NCBI RefSeq assembly: GCF_000526215.1
Contig: NZ_JAFQ01000004.1
Location: forward strand, 496,001-560,000
Direction: 5' to 3'
Origin: Nocardia sp. BMG51109
GTDB lineage: Bacteria > Actinomycetota > Actinomycetes > Mycobacteriales > Mycobacteriaceae
Length of the DNA stretch: 64,000 bases
Shown: positions 62,018-64,000 of the stretch, one piece after another
Position numbering within the stretch: position 1 is the stretch's first letter
How the letters are laid out: the number at the start of each line of letters is the position of its first letter
Program-made: the position numbers and the translations under genes
Notes under the pieces: model-generated
The model's database searches: none
Told to the model about the DNA's origin: nothing
The model's input: only the letters and a program-made list of their open reading frames with translations

Positions 62018-64000
62018 GTGAGTGAACCACGCCCGGGGGACATTGCCGAGGCGACGGCGCCGGCCGCGGCGTGGCAGCGGCTGGACAAGCGCATGCTGCT
62101 GGTGCATCCCGTTCGCGAGGTCGGCCGGTACATTCCGGTGCTGATCGCGTCGGTGATCATCGGCACCCGCAGCGACAATCCCGGCTGGGGACTGATCGCG
62201 CTCGCGATCATCGTCGTATTCGCGATCGCTCGATGGTTCACCACCACCTATCGCATCGGCACCGACAACGTCGAGCTGCGCACGGGAGTGTTGCAGCGCA
62301 AGCGGCTGGCGGTGCCGCGCTCGCGCATCCGCTCGGTCGACATCCAGGCCGATCCGCTGCATCGGGTCCTCGGGTTGTCGGTGCTGAGCATCGGGACCGG
62401 GCAGCAGGCCGAGCGGGACGAGCAGTTCAAGCTCGACGCCCTGGACGCCCGGCTGGTGCCGGAACTGCGGACGGAACTGCTGAGGCATCTGAAGGATGTC
62501 GAGGGGGCCGGCACCGCCGAACGGCCCGGCACCGCCTCCGCGGACGAGGGAGCCGCGGCCGAGACCGAGGCGCGGTCCGAAGGCGTCGAAATCGGCCACT
62601 GGCAACCGAAATGGGTGCGCTACGCACCGCTGTCGCTGACCGGATTCGCCATCGTCGCACCGGCGGTCGGCCTGGCGTTCCAGTACGGTCTCGCCGAGGC
62701 GGTCTTCCGCTCGGACACCGTGCACACCGTGCAGGGCCGCGGTGCCCTGTTCCTCACGGCTGTGGTGGCGGCCCTGGTGGCGGCGGTGATCGCGATCGTC
62801 AGCCTGGCCGGCTGCGCGCGGTATCTCGCGACCTATCACCGCCTGCGGGTGCTGGACAACGGCCGCACCCTGCATCTGCGCCACGGACTGTTCACCACCC
62901 GCCAGACCACCCTCGACCTGGCCCGCCTGCGCGGCGCCACGGTGAACGAGCCGCTGCTGCTGCGACTGGCGGGCGGCGCCGAACTCGAGGCGATCATGAC
63001 CGGCACGAGCCCCCGGCAGAAGATCCTGCCCCAGGCCCCGCGCGCGGCCGTCGACCGCACCCTGGGCCACCTGCTCGCCGGCCGCCCGAACCGCGCCGAC
63101 ACGACGATCGCCACCGAAACCCGCACGACCACAAGGCGACCCGACCGGAGAACTCCGGTAGCGGCACCCACCGAGAACGACGACAACTCGACCCGGCCGA
63201 ACACCGCGATCGAGACCGACGGGCGAAATACGGAGTCCCGCAGCGACTCTGGCCTGAGCGGTCAGGACCGGGAGACGGCAGCGCGCGTAACCACGGAGGG
63301 GCCCCGCTCAGGCCCCAACCAACACAGCCTGAGCGGTCAGGGCCCGGAGACGGCAGCGCGCGTAACCACGGAGGGCCCCCGCTCAGGCCCCAACCAACAC
63401 AGCCCGAGCGGCCAGGGCCCGGAGACGGCAGCCGGCGTAACTACGGACGGTCCGCGAGACACCGCGGCACCCGCGAAGGCGCCCCACGTCCCGAACGAGC
63501 CCCGGTCGGCCGGGTCGTCCGCGACGAGTCCCGCCGTCGTGGACGAAGCCGGCGATGCCGCCGCGCCGGAATCGATTCCCCTTGCCGCGGATGAACCTCG
63601 CGAGGACGCAGCACCGGCAGCGGCCCCCCTCGGCCCGGACGGACCTCGAGAAGACACGATGCCGGCAACGAATCCCGGTGGCGCAGACGACTCCGGGGAC
63701 GCCGCGGCGCCCGCAACGATTCCCCTGGTCGCGCACGGGTCCCGGGCTCGGCGGCGGCGCTACACCCGGGCGCTGGGACCCGTCGCGGCGGTCACTGTCG
63801 CACTCGGTGTCGCTTCCGTTGCGGGAGTGCCTGTTCCGCCGTGGGCATGGATTCTCCTGGCGCTGATCGCCCTGGCGGCAGCGGGTTTGGCGCACGACCG
63901 CTACAGCGGCTTGGGCCATGCCGTCCTGCCCGCCGTCGGTAACCGCCCCACCTGGCTCATCACCCGCAGCGGGTCGCTCGACCGCGATCGCGACTGCCTC
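62018..64000 (+). CDS. PH-domain (YdbT-like) membrane protein, C-terminus beyond the right edge
   Basis: 661 codons visible. The first bPH2 module reads YRIGTDNVELRTGVLQRKRLAVPRSRIRSVDIQADPLHRVLGLSVLSIGTG; a second follows two helices (YHRLRVLDNGRTLHLRHGLFTTRQTTLDLARLRGATVNEP). A long disordered segment (about 360-575) then contains three 25-residue repeats ([16 protein letters not shown] type) and Pro/Ala/Glu-rich sequence, before new helices (ALGPVAAVTVALGVASVAGV) that start the third module. YdbT proteins normally have three modules. GTG 62018; the frame is open to the end. Confidence 0.85.
   Translation, partial: MSEPRPGDIAEATAPAAAWQRLDKRMLLVHPVREVGRYIPVLIASVIIGTRSDNPGWGLIALAIIVVFAIARWFTTTYRIGTDNVELRTGVLQRKRLAVPRSRIRSVDIQADPLHRVLGLSVLSIGTGQQAERDEQFKLDALDARLVPELRTELLRHLKDVEGAGTAERPGTASADEGAAAETEARSEGVEIGHWQPKWVRYAPLSLTGFAIVAPAVGLAFQYGLAEAVFRSDTVHTVQGRGALFLTAVVAALVAAVIAIVSLAGCARYLATYHRLRVLDNGRTLHLRHGLFTTRQTTLDLARLRGATVNEPLLLRLAGGAELEAIMTGTSPRQKILPQAPRAAVDRTLGHLLAGRPNRADTTIATETRTTTRRPDRRTPVAAPTENDDNSTRPNTAIETDGRNTESRSDSGLSGQDRETAARVTTEGPRSGPNQHSLSGQGPETAARVTTEGPRSGPNQHSPSGQGPETAAGVTTDGPRDTAAPAKAPHVPNEPRSAGSSATSPAVVDEAGDAAAPESIPLAADEPREDAAPAAAPLGPDGPREDTMPATNPGGADDSGDAAAPATIPLVAHGSRARRRRYTRALGPVAAVTVALGVASVAGVPVPPWAWILLALIALAAAGLAHDRYSGLGHAVLPAVGNRPTWLITRSGSLDRDRDCL
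63225..63460. repeat. 75-bp in-frame repeat element, copy in the PH-domain gene
   Basis: Three tandem units, period exactly 75 (starts 63251, 63326, 63401). Unit 1 has complementary arms ggcctgagcgg (63251-63261) and ccgctcaggcc (63303-63313). The leader cgaaatacggagtcccgcagcgactc is shared with the fbiC copy. Confidence 0.92.

Overview
This is a GC-rich actinobacterial chromosome segment, most likely Nocardia or a close mycolic-acid-producing relative. The main evidence is gene content and order. From about 13.4 kb to 61 kb the window follows, in reverse, the conserved mycobacterial block around Rv1173-Rv1239 (assignments from recalled gene families and order, not a search). That block here runs corA, stress protein, MgtE-like and DUF1003 proteins, lytic transglycosylases, mrp, DivIVA-like, tagA, DUF3117, glgA/glgC, a tetronasin-type ABC exporter with its TetR, an O-methyltransferase, sigE-rseA-htrA-tatB, folP2-gpgS, fadD6, LOG proteins, dapE/dapD, fadD36, a dapC-type aminotransferase, fdxC and fbiC. 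No plasmid, phage, integrase, insertion sequence, rRNA, tRNA or CRISPR was recognised.

Layout. 0-12.4 kb is a more accessory stretch: a Baeyer-Villiger-type monooxygenase (cut by the left edge) with a divergent TetR, a secreted S1 protease, a fused PAP2/wax-ester-synthase protein, a DMT transporter, an osmolyte-binding lipoprotein, an ArsR-SRPBCC fusion, malic enzyme and an FAD oxidoreductase. 12.4-22.6 kb holds a PHP phosphoesterase, CorA, small conserved proteins, two tandem secreted lytic transglycosylases and Mrp. 22.6-30.4 kb is mixed: a secreted protein, an HTH-TPR regulator overlapping a kinase-like gene, a DivIVA-like protein, TagA, DUF3117, an rRNA methyltransferase and an orphan antitoxin. 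30.4-33.5 kb is the divergent glgA/glgC pair. 34-38 kb is the drug exporter operon and an O-methyltransferase. 38.4-42 kb is the envelope-stress cluster sigE-rseA-htrA-tatB. 42-50.5 kb carries folP2-gpgS, fadD6, two LOG proteins and divergent dapE/dapD. 50.8-58.2 kb carries fadD36, a TetR with an MpaB-type oxygenase, a GNAT, the aminotransferase, fdxC and a MarR/MFS pair. 58.3-64 kb has fbiC and two PH-domain membrane proteins, the last cut by the right edge.

How the genes work together. Lysine/peptidoglycan precursor synthesis (dapE, dapD, dapC-type), wall remodelling (transglycosylases) and envelope stress (sigE system, htrA, tatB) cluster with alpha-glucan and methylglucose-polysaccharide synthesis (glgA, glgC, gpgS) and with coenzyme F420 (fbiC plus a small PPOX-type, possibly F420-dependent, protein). 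Many genes have a TANNNT element ending 6-7 bases before the start codon, the leaderless arrangement common in mycolata.

The most unusual signal is repeat expansion. A 75-bp, palindrome-containing, in-frame repeat encoding the same 25-residue unit occurs in both fbiC and the terminal PH-domain gene. Eleven 30-bp units encode an N-terminal extension of GlgA. A long low-complexity insert splits an acyltransferase domain. A REP-like long inverted repeat occurs twice between genes.
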